From: Fennellomyces sp. T-0311
Taxonomy: Eukaryota; Mucoromycota; Mucoromycetes; Mucorales; Lichtheimiaceae
Assembly (NCBI GenBank): GCA_025266875.1
Contig: JALLLT010000004.1
Coordinates: 62,001 to 126,000 of the forward strand
DNA: 64,000 bases
Direction: 5' to 3'
Shown: piece after piece, positions 37,725-48,870 of the stretch
Numbering within the stretch: the stretch's first letter is position 1
Layout of the letters: every line of letters starts with the position of its first letter
Made by a program: the position numbers and the translations under genes
Notes under the pieces: model-generated
Told to the model about the DNA's origin: nothing
Databases searched by the model: none
The model's input: only the letters and a program-made list of their open reading frames with translations

Positions 37725-38642
37725 ATGGTGAATATCTAGCACTGAATAGACGAGGCGACACATACTGAAAACAGACTTGAACATGCTAGTCGATTATGCA
37801 ATATAATGGTGGGTCCGTCGTGGCCATGGTCGGAAAGAACTGTGTAGCTATTGCTGCCGACAAACGTCTGGGCCAGCAGTTCATGACGGTATCGACCGAA
37901 TTCCAAAAGATCTTTCAAGGCACCGAAAAGTCGTTCATTGGTCTTCCCGGCTTAGCAACCGATGTCCTGACATTGTAACCATTAGCAACGTTTATCGCGA
38001 TGAAACAGGGACAATGCTAAGTGCAAAGCTAATTAGGGCCGAACGGTTCCGATTCAAGATCAACATGTACAAGATGCGCGAAGAACGAGATATCGAACCA
38101 AAGACGTTGGCACATATGGTGTCATCGACGCTTTATGAACGAAGGTAGGGCAGGCGCATCGCAGCGTAAAAGAGTCGAAAAGTAATTTGGGGAGAACTAG
38201 ATTCGGACCGTACTTTGTAGAGCCAGTGATTGCGGGCTTGGACAAGAATAACGAGCCGTTCATATGCTCGATGGATCTGATTGGTTGCATCAACTTTGCA
38301 AAGGACTTTGTGGTGAGCGGCACGGCAGGCCCCAACCTGTACGGCATGTGCGAGTCGTTGTGGGAGCCCGATCTGGAGCCAGAGGATCTGTTTGAAACGA
38401 TCTCACAAGCGCTGCTCAACGCACAAGACCGAGACGCATTATCCGGATGGGGCGCGGTGGTGCATATCATGTAAGGAACATGGTGCGGTCCTTTTAAGGC
38501 AGTTGTGTGCTAATAAGCTTGTAGAACGCCGGATAAAATTATTACAAGATCGTTGAAAGGACGACAGGTAAGCGCAAAAAGTGATCGACAAGCAAGTCCC
38601 AAAACACTCATTTCGCGCGCGCCGTTTCTTTAACAGGACTAA
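37725..38642 (+). CDS. PUP3: 20S proteasome subunit beta-3
   Basis: Six coding exons: 37725-37727, 37790-37974, 38037-38144, 38201-38470, 38525-38567 and 38637-38642, giving 204 residues (animal PSMB3 is about 205). The first coding exon is the ATG alone and the last encodes only Asp plus stop; both are required to recover MSIMQYNGG at the N-terminus and the family-type ending (LKGRQD here). Motifs: [73 protein letters not shown]. Beta-3 is a structural, non-catalytic subunit of the 20S core; it lacks the processed N-terminal Thr of beta-1, -2 and -5. Intron 4 has a clear branch point (TGCTAATAAG). Confidence 0.93.
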
Positions 38643-38819
38643 CTGCGTGGAAACAATAAATTTTCTTTTTTTTTTTGCAAGGGCAATGTTTGTGGAAAAA
38701 AAGACTAACAGAAATATACATGCTTGATACGATGGTGTGCTACAGCTAAGAAGAAAAAATGTACAGAGAGAAAAGAACGATGCAAAAGAGGGGGGAGATG
38801 CGAATGTTGTTTATAAGTG

Positions 38820-38875
38820 TGGAGTGTGTGTGCGTGTGCGTGTGTATGTGTGTACGTGTGTGTGTGTGTGTGTCG
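38820..38875. repeat. GT-rich simple repeat
   Basis: GTGTGTGCGTGTG-type imperfect dinucleotide tract between the convergent 3' ends of PUP3 and the small unknown gene. Confidence 0.85.
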
Positions 38876-38886
38876 ATGATTTTTTT

Positions 38887-39276
38887 TTAAAAGTTCGAGA
38901 CTTCTTTGCGTGGAGCCAAATGTAACAGGCTGCGGAGCTTGCTGATGGTGTTGGATGCTTTGGAAGTGGATGCTTTGGGTGGATCGGCAAACCGCACAGA
39001 CGGACGTTTGGGTGAGGGTGGTGGCGTGGTCTCCTTGATTAAAATGCTGGGCAAGTCTTGGCTTCGTGCGACCACCTCCGGGGCGTCTCGTACCATGGCC
39101 TCATACTCTTCTCGTTCCCGCCGCTCGTTTTCTTGGATAATCACCTGCAGCAGCTGGAAACAGTCGCGCCGTCGGTCAGGGTGCCGGTGTTTACGGGGCC
39201 GCGGTGCGTAGTACTGTTCGTTGAGCTGGCCGAATGGCTTGTCGAGTGAGGGCGGCAGAGCGAGTGTGGAAGACAT
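38887..39276 (-). CDS. Small basic protein of unknown function
   Basis: An intronless frame starting at ATG 39276 gives 129 residues (MSSTLALPPSLDKPFG start). The frame is open further upstream, but that part is translated low-complexity promoter-like DNA, so the internal ATG is preferred. Visible parts: a basic patch (PRPRKHRHPDRRRD), a helical charged region (QVIIQENERREREEYEAM), a Pro-rich segment (TTPPPSPKRPSVRFAD) and a basic tail. RPSVRFAD resembles an RVxF-type protein-phosphatase-1 docking motif and SPKR a Cdk-type site, but both are short and may be chance. I do not recognise a family. Codon use and composition look coding. Confidence 0.6.
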   Translation of the reverse strand: MSSTLALPPSLDKPFGQLNEQYYAPRPRKHRHPDRRRDCFQLLQVIIQENERREREEYEAMVRDAPEVVARSQDLPSILIKETTPPPSPKRPSVRFADPPKASTSKASNTISKLRSLLHLAPRKEVSNF

Positions 39277-39646
39277 GTATGAAAAGGGGAGGGAAAGGTG
39301 AGAAAGAGCAAAAAAGAGAGAAGAAGGGGCTGCAGTTCTTTTCTCTCTCTCTGAAACATTGAAAAACCCCGAAGGATTTGCGCACTTGTCGATCCTTTTG
39401 CTTCGTCTCCACCAATCACCGGCTTGTGATACGCAGCCGCTATACCCGATGAATGGCGCAGCGCATCTCCTTTGGACAGGGAAGCAAGGGGCCTTTTTAG
39501 TGCTTATTCTTGGTGTGAGAAAAAAAACACACACAAAGAATGAATGACCACGATCGTCCGCAAAACCAGCTGAGCAGCAAATGGATATGCAGCTGAAAGG
39601 GAAAAACTTTTTACTTTTTTCTTTTTTTTTACACAGCACCAGCTAG

Positions 39647-40674
39647 CTATTGCGCCTTGCTGAAGCGCTCGGCCACGGTCTTCCAGTTGATGACCTCCCA
39701 GATGGCCTTGAGGTAGTCGGGGCGGACATTCTTGTACTGCAGGTAGTAGGCCTAAACAAGACCCATGATTAGTGTGTGAAGGAGCAACATGATCGACTCC
39801 GCGGAATTAGGAATACTTACATGCTCCCATACATCAACGCCCAAAAGAGGCTCCAAGGCTACGGGAATACAATTTAGCCACTCACCGGATTTTCATGCGC
39901 GGTCCACCGGGCACACTTACCAAGCAAGGGATCTTGGTTCGGGGTTGTCGCGATCTCCAACTGCTTCGATTCCTTGTTGTAGCCCTACACAAAATACATC
40001 AGTTCGTCTGCTTGCCACGCCTCCGTCTCCATTCTTCTATTACCAGCCACGCCCAGCCAGAACCTAAATAGTCGGTCAGTTGGATTCTTAGAACAACCTT
40101 CTCCATGCGTTACCTTGGACACCCGCAGCAGCCGCGTTGAACTTGCCAACAAAGTTGTCAAACGAGCCCCACTTGGATTCAATGGCGCTCAGCAATTCAC
40201 CCTTGGGCAGATCGCCGCCGCCCTTGCCCTTGGGCGCCAGGTTTTGCCAGAACAAGCTATGGTTGATATGGCCTATTTGTTTACTAAGCAACAGAACACG
40301 TAACGAACCGCATGGAAAAATAATTACCACCACCGTTGAACTTGATCGCTTGTTGCAAAGCAATCAGCTCCGTCAAGTTGCCACCTTGGAACGAACCCTG
40401 CAACTTTTCTTCGGCAGCATTGTAGGCGTTGACGTAGGTCTGGTGGTGCTTGGAATGGTGAAGTTTCATGATTTCGGTGTTGATATAGGGCTCCAAAGCC
40501 TATGGTGCGCGTGTCAGCAAAAAAAACAATTATATGACGCGTCGAATGGATAATTGTTTTTACATCGTAGCCGTAGGGGAGGTCAGGCAAAGTGACCTTG
40601 GTGCGGACAGCAGTCAGGCAACGCGCGGCCTTGAAACCGTTTGACTTGACAGAACGAGCAGCGAGCGAAAGCAT
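39647..40674 (-). CDS. SOD2: Mitochondrial manganese superoxide dismutase
   Basis: Seven exons (40674-40564, 40499-40328, 40272-40114, 40063-40044, 39984-39921, 39858-39821, 39751-39647) join to 222 residues. The first about 27 residues are Arg/Lys/Ser-rich ([20 protein letters not shown]), a mitochondrial presequence. Metal ligands are visible: His in MKLHHSKHH, His in INHSLFW, Asp and His in GVDVWEHAYYLQY; the Mn/Fe family signature [14 protein letters not shown] and [16 protein letters not shown] are present. It dismutates superoxide to hydrogen peroxide in the mitochondrial matrix. Exon 4 is only 20 nt and exon 6 only 38 nt, so simple gene finders may miss them. It converges on no gene; the promoter faces the zinc-finger gene. 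Confidence 0.95.
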
Positions 40675-41199
40675 TATTAAAAAACTAAAAAGAAAGGATC
40701 GAATTTCCCACATGCATTCCCCCCCGGCCCGCGTTCATATAGCAGAAAAGGGGGGTGATGTCATACTGATTGAGGTTACGGTCTGCAGCGGACCGTGCTC
40801 CCACTAGGCGCTGTCTGTGAGGTTTCTATATATAACAAAAGTACGCAAAAAGGAAAATAAGGGACACGAGCACGAGAGAGAGCGCGAGCTAGGGTCCATC
40901 GAAATGCACACCCCACAAACACGGCGCACATATATATTACATGAGATAGATGATGGGCGCATCACCCATTAAAAGGTGTATGGGGTTTTTGATCAACTAC
41001 GACCCGAAACTCCGCCCACATATAAAATTACAATAGGGCTCGAAAGAGTAAACGGAGTGGAGTTACGGAGTGCCGCATAAATAATATACAGTAAGCGAAA
41101 TGCGTATCCTGCTATTATATATAAGCTTTTGCTCTTTCAATCTCCATTCCGCATCTTCTTTTTTCTTTTTAGCCTTTTCTCCAACACCTTTTCGTTGTC
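40675..41199. promoter_or_regulatory. Divergent promoter region of SOD2 and the zinc-finger gene
   Basis: 525 bp between divergent start codons. On the SOD2 side an AAAAGGGGGG tract near 40747 contains the AGGGG core of a stress-response element (inference from yeast). On the zinc-finger side a TATA-like TATATATAAG lies near 41115-41124, about 75 bp upstream of the ATG. Confidence 0.4.
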
Positions 41200-41835
41200 A
41201 TGGATCGTCCACACATATGCGACTTCTGCCAAAAGTCATTCTACCGCCTCGAACATAAAGTACGACACATTCGAACGCATACAGGGGAAAAGCCCCATGC
41301 CTGCACACTTTGTGACAAGCGGTTTGCACGATCCGATGAACTCAGCAGACACGCCAGAGCCCATCTTTCCCCGCCCTCCATTCTTTTGCATCGACGAAAA
41401 CGGGCAAGAAGGGCCTCCACCAATGCGAAACCAAGATCCGCGGATGACGAGGAGGCCTATATGCGTCAACAGCAATACTGCTCCATTTTACGCTTCATCC
41501 AGCCTTCTTCTTCTGGCATCACAAAGAGTCGACCTACTCCACGTCAACAGTCTTTGGGCAAATTAAACCATTGTCCTGCTCCAGGGTGTTACAAGTCATT
41601 TTGGCGACGGGGCCAGCTGACCCGCCATATCGAGCAGCTGCATGGAATCACTCTGTCCAACCAAGACAAGCAGGACCCGGAAAACCTGCCCCAGGCCCTC
41701 TTTGACGATGAAAGCAGCAGTGAAAACGGTGACACCTCTCCTTCAACCCCACCTTCAGACTTTTTTCCACAGCAAGAACGTCATTGTCGCCTACCTTCTA
41801 TAAACTTTATTCTATGTGATGCGGACCATTTATAG
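41200..41835 (+). CDS. C2H2 zinc-finger transcription factor, Mig1/CreA-like
   Basis: A single exon of 211 residues starting at ATG 41200. Fingers 1 and 2 (residues about 4-56: [19 protein letters not shown], then a TGEKPHAC linker, then [18 protein letters not shown]) have the contact residues of Mig1/CreA fingers (RLEH and RSDEL). That class binds GC-rich SYGGRG-type sites in carbon-catabolite repression. A third, separated finger ([20 protein letters not shown], about residues 127-150) and an acidic Ser/Pro-rich C-terminus follow, unlike classic Mig1. A basic cluster ([10 protein letters not shown]) may be a nuclear localisation signal. Nuclear DNA-binding regulator; targets unknown. Mig1-type is based on the finger residues, not on a search. 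Confidence 0.85.
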   Translation: MDRPHICDFCQKSFYRLEHKVRHIRTHTGEKPHACTLCDKRFARSDELSRHARAHLSPPSILLHRRKRARRASTNAKPRSADDEEAYMRQQQYCSILRFIQPSSSGITKSRPTPRQQSLGKLNHCPAPGCYKSFWRRGQLTRHIEQLHGITLSNQDKQDPENLPQALFDDESSSENGDTSPSTPPSDFFPQQERHCRLPSINFILCDADHL

Positions 41836-42041
41836 CAGCAGCATACCACCAGTAAATATGTTTTTCTTTTTAGTTTGTCGGTTTGATTTTTTTATTATGT
41901 AAAAAAGAAATAGTTGGTTTCTTCCTTCTTTATAAATAATACATTATATATATATATAAATGTGTATGTCTTTAATGTGCTGGGGAAACTATACAAAGGA
42001 GAGTGCAAAGGGGGGGGGAGGGCTTTTTATGTGGGAAACAT

Positions 42042-43785
42042 TTACAAACGATAGATAAAATTCTTGTCTTGGAAATCAGTCAGATCCAATTTGGCATCCG
42101 TTGCTTGTTCAGGGGGATTGGCCAATCGACGCTTGTTCTCACGTACCATCAAAATGCGTACAAGGATAAAGCAGACAATGGCGACACCGTTACCAATACA
42201 GAAACCAGTCATGGCACCCAAGTAGCGTGGTTTCTCATGATCCAGCATCACGAGGGGTCCAATAAAGTTACCAAGCGTGTAAAACACCACCAGGAACGCA
42301 TTGTAAAAAATCTTTTTGGTGTAACCCGAGACGTTGTTGCCGACTACAGTCATCAAAAGACCATAACCACCGGTGCTACCCCAGCTGAGGTAATAACCGA
42401 CAAGTTTCACTGTGTTTCACGACAAGTTAGTGCATTTGATCATCTAACGCCCGCATAATGATTAATTACCTGCACCACCGGGAACTGCTGCCAGAACAAT
42501 ACAGCCAACCAAACTGATGCCTGCCATCAAAACACCAGTATAGCAAACTTGGCCAGTGCGTCGTGCAATTAGTGTTGCCAAAATTGAACCAGCGGTCGAG
42601 GCCACACCACCGGGCATTTTAAGCAAGATCGATTCACCCGACTATATATGTATATCGATAAACATTGATGAGCATTCTTTCTCAAAAAAGTAATTTTTTT
42701 TTCTTTTCAAACTTACCGAAAAGTTACCAAGACCCTTGATGAACTGAGCACTGAAAACCAAAAGACCACCATTTTGAATTTGAAGACCAATGGCGGCAAT
42801 ACACAACAGCCATAATCGGGTTTCCTTGAGAGCTTCCCAAATTTGGCTGCGTTTGATTTCCATGTTACGCACGACAGCGTTGTCTTGAATACGTTCTTCG
42901 ACAATGACTTTTTCTTCTTCAGTCAAGCGGAGCAATTTGGATCGTTGGTTATCGGCAAGGAAGAAGAAGGAAAGGAGACCCAATGTAACGGTAAAAGCAC
43001 CAAAGATGATATGATTCCATCGCCACATTTCGATACCCAAGCTTGTGCCCATGTGAGAAATGCCAAAGGCAACCAAGTTGCCAACGACAGATCCAAGACC
43101 GAAGCACATAGTGACGATACCGAAATAGGTGGTCTGTTCCGACCGACGGTACATGGTGTTCACTAGCAGGTAGATAGTAGGCATACATGCTGCTTCAAAT
43201 AAGCCGAGAAGGAATCGGACAGCGGCAAGTTCGGAAAAGGTGTGGCAAAGGGCAGTAAACAGCATGACGGCGCCCCAAAGGACGATACATACACCCAAGT
43301 ATTTTCCGATCGGCAGACGTTGTAAAAAGTAGCTGTTCAAGGGCTATATCGTGGTATGTATGAGTATATTTTGTCTATGATGTTTATGTTCTATACATAC
43401 CTGGAAGGCCAAATGACCCAAGAAAAAGAGAGATCCGAGCCATGAGAATTGGGAACCAGTAATACCAGTATCCTCATAAATTCCAAGAACTGCTGATACA
43501 CTCAATGCAGCTTTATCAGCAAACTATGTCATATAAATGAGTACTTATATAAAAATAAAAATAAAAAAGTATCCCTTTTACCTGAACAATAATAATCCAG
43601 GAAACAAGAGGCATGATGGTATAAGTGATTTTTCGAACCAACTTCTTCTCTGCTTCAGACTTGACAAAAGGTTGTTGGAAACCAGCTCCTTTCTCTTGAT
43701 CAAGCGAAATCGCAGATGCTGCATCATTCTTCACTTCAGAATGAAGTGTCTCCACCTTGATCTGCTTCTCGTCACTGGTGGACAT
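42042..43785 (-). CDS. MFS anion:cation symporter, allantoate-permease (Dal5) type
   Basis: Five exons (43785-43582, 43523-43401, 43343-42717, 42641-42470, 42409-42042) join in frame to 497 residues with about 12 membrane helices. Features of this MFS branch: KITYTIMPLVSWIIIVQ (helix 1), ADKAALS, GSQFSWLGSLFFLGHLAFQ, LPIGKYLGVCIVLWG, RFLLGLFEAACMP, a charged central loop (RLTEEEKVIVEERIQDN), and a C-terminal half with NNVSGYTKK and GNFIGPLVM. Family members import carboxylated compounds such as allantoate, nicotinate or other anions with protons at the plasma membrane; the substrate here cannot be told from sequence. A decayed paralogue with recognisable sequence in every exon lies at 55231-62329. 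Confidence 0.92.
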
Positions 43786-46700
43786 GGTTATATATGTAAA
43801 ATAAAATAAGAGTAGAGAGTAGATGTGCACACTGAAAGAAAAAGTTGCAATAGCGCTTTTATATAAAAGTAAAAAAAATTGGCAGATCAGCCTTTGTTGC
43901 TCCATTCTCACGGATTACCGTTTTGTCATGACGTTTCCCGCGCTGTACTCCACATTTCTTAAGGTATGAAAAAAAAAATCCACACAAATCCGGGGAAACG
44001 GGGGCTTAAAAATTACCAAATAAAGTGATTGTGTGCCACACGAATCCATTTCGATAGATTCTATCAGCATGGCAATCTGTCTTCCCACACAGCACCAAAC
44101 AGGAATAATTTTACTTTAACATATTTCCCATAGTTGTCACTTTCTGTATTTTTAAGGAATTGTCTGATTATGGTCAATCATGAGTAAAAAAATATATATT
44201 TTTTTACAGAATTTAAAAAAAATAAATATATTTTTAATGGCGTACTTTTTTTTGTAGGTTTAGTGTTATCGTGCGACCCTAGCTTTTTTTTTCTTAGAGT
44301 GGTGTTACCCAACAAGTAAAAGTGTGGAGTTGTCGGAGCAAAAAGGTTTACATTGGACATTATCTAACCAAGAATGCTCTGCCGTGAATTTACGCGCATT
44401 ATGACAAAAAATTATTTTTTTTTCTTCTTCAAATCCGTAACTCAAAAAAAAATCTGTAATCGACTTACATCGAATCACGAGCTTTCCTAACTGTGAGTAG
44501 TGCGCATGGAATCGGATCCCTCCATATTTGATAAGCAGAAATTGGAAATAACCTCACAATAGACCCGATCGAATGTGGGTGTAGAACGTCAAGAATCGGC
44601 TCAATCCCCTTTTTCGTTCAAAATTTCGTAATGTAAAAGATCGGATGGCTCGCGTGTAATCGCGAATTTCCATGGATCAGGACATTATTTACCGAAGCTG
44701 TCTCTTAATTCCGCAGAGGATCCAATGGCCGCCCACCCGGAGTTAAGTGGTATCTATCCATTGGATGACCTTCGCTTTAGTCAGCTATGCGCAGCAAAGG
44801 CGTGGGTCATTGGATTCACTGAGTCAACGTAATCATGGTTTTCCAAATTGCGTGCTTTTACAACGGCTTCAAAATCGATATTCTCAAAGACGATTCTCAA
44901 TTATCAGACCATGACGGTTGGATACGTAGACTATGTATCCAACTAGTGTTCTCAAGTTCGCAGATGGAAGTGGCAACGTCTTCTCTTGAAGCTGCTTGTG
45001 TGGTGTTTAAGATAACGACGGCAACGACCGACTCATGTATGGAGGATAATTTTGGGTCCGCAGCGCGTAAATGGATGATCAGCATAGTGTCGTCAGGTTT
45101 GTAGGTTTTTTTCCGTTTTTTTTTGTCTCGGTCGTATTCACTGAGATGATACGCATGTGTGCTGCGAGCAAAAGAAACAGAGCACAGCAAGTTGGAAATC
45201 AAGGCGGTTATATATTATTTCACGTTTTTCTCACATGTATAATCGTCCTGCTAGTCATTACTCAAATTGTTCTCATGTGTGTCATTTCCATTATGCGCGT
45301 GGTCAAAGCTTATGAGAATATGTGAACTACTGTGTGGTACCATAGTTTCCTTTCAAAGAACACAAAGGTTCAAAGTTCAGAATAGGGCAAACATTTATCA
45401 AGAAGTACGTAGACGTGGTCATGACTACGATTGTTAGACTTCTTAGACCACGCTAAAGCAACAGTGAAAACGCACAACCGGATAATAATCACCGCTTTCG
45501 GTACCCGGATCAAATTTCGGCTAGAAATCTGGGATCACACAGCACAAAATATGTCCTTGTCATCCATTATGGGTATCTATTACCCGTTTGTATGTTCTTG
45601 CAAATAGGTTGACAAAGCATAAGGCCTATCTGCTGAGACTTATATTCACACCAAACACATTGCTGGATAAAAAAAATGGCGGGTGCATATATAACAAAGT
45701 TTGGCTTGTATTACACGTCGTAACGAGAATGTTTTTTTTTCGCTTGTCCCCCAGAAAACAACTTTGGGACAAAAAATGTGTGGGTCTGGACAAATGATCT
45801 TTTACATCCTAATGATTGCTCTAAATCGTACCTGTCGATAAGATCACATCTATCGGTTGTGTTTGATAAAAAGGATTTTACATATAGCTGTACATACCGA
45901 CTTTATTTTCATCCCCACTATCGTACCTTGCAAGCATGTTTTTAGTATTTTTATAATGGGATAAATATAGCAACAGAGCTCGCTAACCCAAAGCCAAATT
46001 CCTTGTCGCCAACAACTCTTCACCGCTTTTTTTTCTTATGGATATCCCACGAAAGAAGAGTATTTACATTGACACTTTTTCTCAATAGCCAATGAACCTG
46101 TGCAAAACATCACGATACCGTTACTTCCTGACATATATGCAAGTACACTATAGTAGTCTAGATGATCGAAACAAATATACAGCTAGTGCACAAACAGACT
46201 ATAGTCATCCCGTGAAAGAGGTTCTGGAACGGATGAATATATGGACTTGACCGGTGACAGTTTTTGAATACACGCAGTTCTATAGCTTCTTTTCATAAAC
46301 AGCAGCGAAAGGAGACGAAACTCGGTGCAAGCCGTTCCTAGCCTATCGGCCTTTCTTGGTTTTCTCTTGCAAAAGTTCACATATGCGATTTGTCCTGAAA
46401 GGTACATAATCGCGATATACCAGCGAGTTTAGGCAATCGCCCTGTTCCGCTTGAAGCTGGCGGCTGAACGAGTTGGGTGCCATCGTGACATGCTGGAGGA
46501 AGAGGCGAAAGAAAAACGGCGTGCAATGATAAGGAACAGTAATGGTTCCTTGCTAGCGAGAAGCTAACTATCAAATCGAACTGGTATTATAATCGCTAGC
46601 CAACTAAGGCCTTTCGGTAATCGAGTGATACTACGAAACGTTTGCTTTCTTTCCTTCTCTTTGATCAGTTATCCATTAAGCAGAAAGTAAACCTTTCCGA

Positions 46701-48681
46701 AATCAAAACTTTTCGCGCCATATATGATCGGGAAATTCAGTGAACGTCAATAAGGTCATAACATAAATATTTTCCATATGAACGTAATAGCAAGATGGTT
46801 GCACTTTTTTTTGACTGCTTTGTAAACAATTTAGGTTACAATTGTTGAGTGCCTTTCGGAAGTCATAAAAGTCTTTTGTATATAAAGTAATCAAATTGCC
46901 AACATGATTTTTCTTATGCTTGATCTTATGGAGGCTCACTGGACTCCCCTAATATTACGCTGCCGTCCACAAGAGTACGTACTCCAAGTTTAGCAATATC
47001 AATAATTGTAGAGATCTCCGTTTAGGAGAAGTGACTTCCGATCGTGCATTGGATCACATAAATAACAGTTAAACATTATAATTTTCTCCTTCCATTTATT
47101 ATTTAAAGTCTCCTTGTCAGTGCAGCTGCGTGCTGATGACCAAAAAAAGATCTGGACGATTGGCGTGATGTGGTGTCGAATTGGCGCATCGATCAAATCG
47201 TTATACATATGCATAACCCTCCGCACAGATCTTGAAACTATGCATATATATAACCTGACGATGTCACAGAGTTCATTTGAGTCGTTGACAAACTTGACAC
47301 CTTTTGATGAACTGTAACTGCACCACTCTATGAACGGCATATCGAGCATATGAATTCTGACATCTATGCAGAGCATGCTTGAGCCATGGAATATAATAGA
47401 GCCATTTACAGATATAAAAGTATTTTCTGTGATTAAAACCAAGCTATCGTATTCTTACATATCCGCGTACCATCTTCGATGAATACAAATTCATCAATTT
47501 TTGGAGAATGCTTCAGCGAAAAGGAATGACTTTTTTTTATCCAAACGGCGGCAGCGAGGAGGTTATTAGACCAGGGGTGTTTAACGAGGAACTATATTCA
47601 AACGGTGATCGTGAGCTCAAGAGACGTAGTTTGGATTCAATGTGATTGTTCCGAGGCACCTACAAGCCGTTGTTTGGTCATCGAAAACAGCACCAATATA
47701 TACACACGTTACTGTTTGATGTGATGCGTACGTAAGTCGATTACAGCTATTATAGTCGCCTACGCCTTCCCAGAGACACGAACCAAATCCGATAGGAACC
47801 GCCCATCGTAGAAGCACCATAACCATGCGATCCAATACCGACCAATATCCACCCACGTTTATACAAGAAAGCTTAATTTAGTACTGTTTGTGCATCAGCA
47901 GCCTTCGTCATAGATAAAACAAAGAAGCATATCAAAAATAGCAATCCCGGATTTGATCCGATCGATCTAATCTGAAACAAAAACTTATTTTGTCAACAAA
48001 CATTAGCATTGATAGGTAAATTCACCATTTTCTGATCTATCATCCGATTCTAGAATCGATCTACTGCAGCTACTGCATCAACACCTCGGCTGATACAAGC
48101 GAAGGTTGTCGTGTCCTTGACGTAATGTCATCCATGATTACATACTTTCCCTTAGTCTTTGATTATACCCGCTGTTTTTACGACATCAGCAACGATACAG
48201 TTATCATTGCCTTATTTGCTCTTACGTATAACCTTGACCCGGCTTTACCGATCATGTAAGGCAACTCCGTTAACTTGGTCTCAGATCTTCGGTCTCTTCG
48301 ACAATATGGCAAGATCATACGAGACTTAATGATAACATGGATGTTTGGGGCTATTACACCAAGCATCCATCTTCTCCGCCCCGACTTATCATCATTATAA
48401 ATTAGAGATTAACTTCCCCAATAAAACAATAATGTATATTTTAGTCTTGTCATTCGAAAGCTTTTTCTCGTTAAGTAATACCACAGAGGCACAGAATGTG
48501 GACAAACCAATGTATCTATTTTTATCAGCGGAGACATGAGAAACAACAGCGAGAGAGGTGACATCTCTATACATTCATCACAAAAAAGAATTTTTCGTAA
48601 ATTGCCAGAACCAGCCTGATAAGGTGACAGCCGGTGAGATTGTTCTTCCGACAACCCCCTATCCTTTCTGGCCCGATCATG
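43786..48681. other. 4.9-kb gene-poor stretch
   Basis: Poly-A/T-rich near 43.97-44.45 kb, then only short frames. One plus-strand frame (45071-45325) ends in a hydrophobic stretch (ILFHVFLTCIIVLLVITQIVLM split over low-complexity DNA) but has no supporting context. A block GGATCAAATTTCGGC near 45508 also occurs at 62791. No gene or RNA was recognised. Confidence 0.45.
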
Positions 48682-48740
48682 CGGGGATTGCCAGAACAGA
48701 TTCATAAGCTACCATTTCCAGCCATTTACGATTCAGGGGA

Positions 48741-48773
48741 GCCGTTTACGCCGTTTACACCGTTTACGCCGTT
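48741..48773. repeat. Nine-bp tandem repeat near transposon end
   Basis: GCCGTTTAC, GCCGTTTAC, ACCGTTTAC and partial GCCGTTCC follow each other, about 50 bp inside the proposed left end of the transposon. Subterminal repeats in CACTA-type elements often bind transposase (family knowledge); no counterpart was seen at the right end. Confidence 0.75.
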
Positions 48774-48870
48774 CCAATTCTTTTTTCACCTGTTGATACC
48801 ATACACCAACGTTTGCTTCATGATTTTAAATTTTTTTATTGCAAAGCGACTTTCAAGCTGTACTATGTTC

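Noticed and set aside
45071..45325. 84-codon frame with a hydrophobic segment
   Set aside because: Isolated in gene-poor AT-rich DNA, no homology recognised, no splice or promoter support.
47617..47856. 79-codon minus-strand frame rich in Gly/Trp
   Set aside because: No repeat periodicity of kelch or RCC1 type on inspection; likely chance frame.
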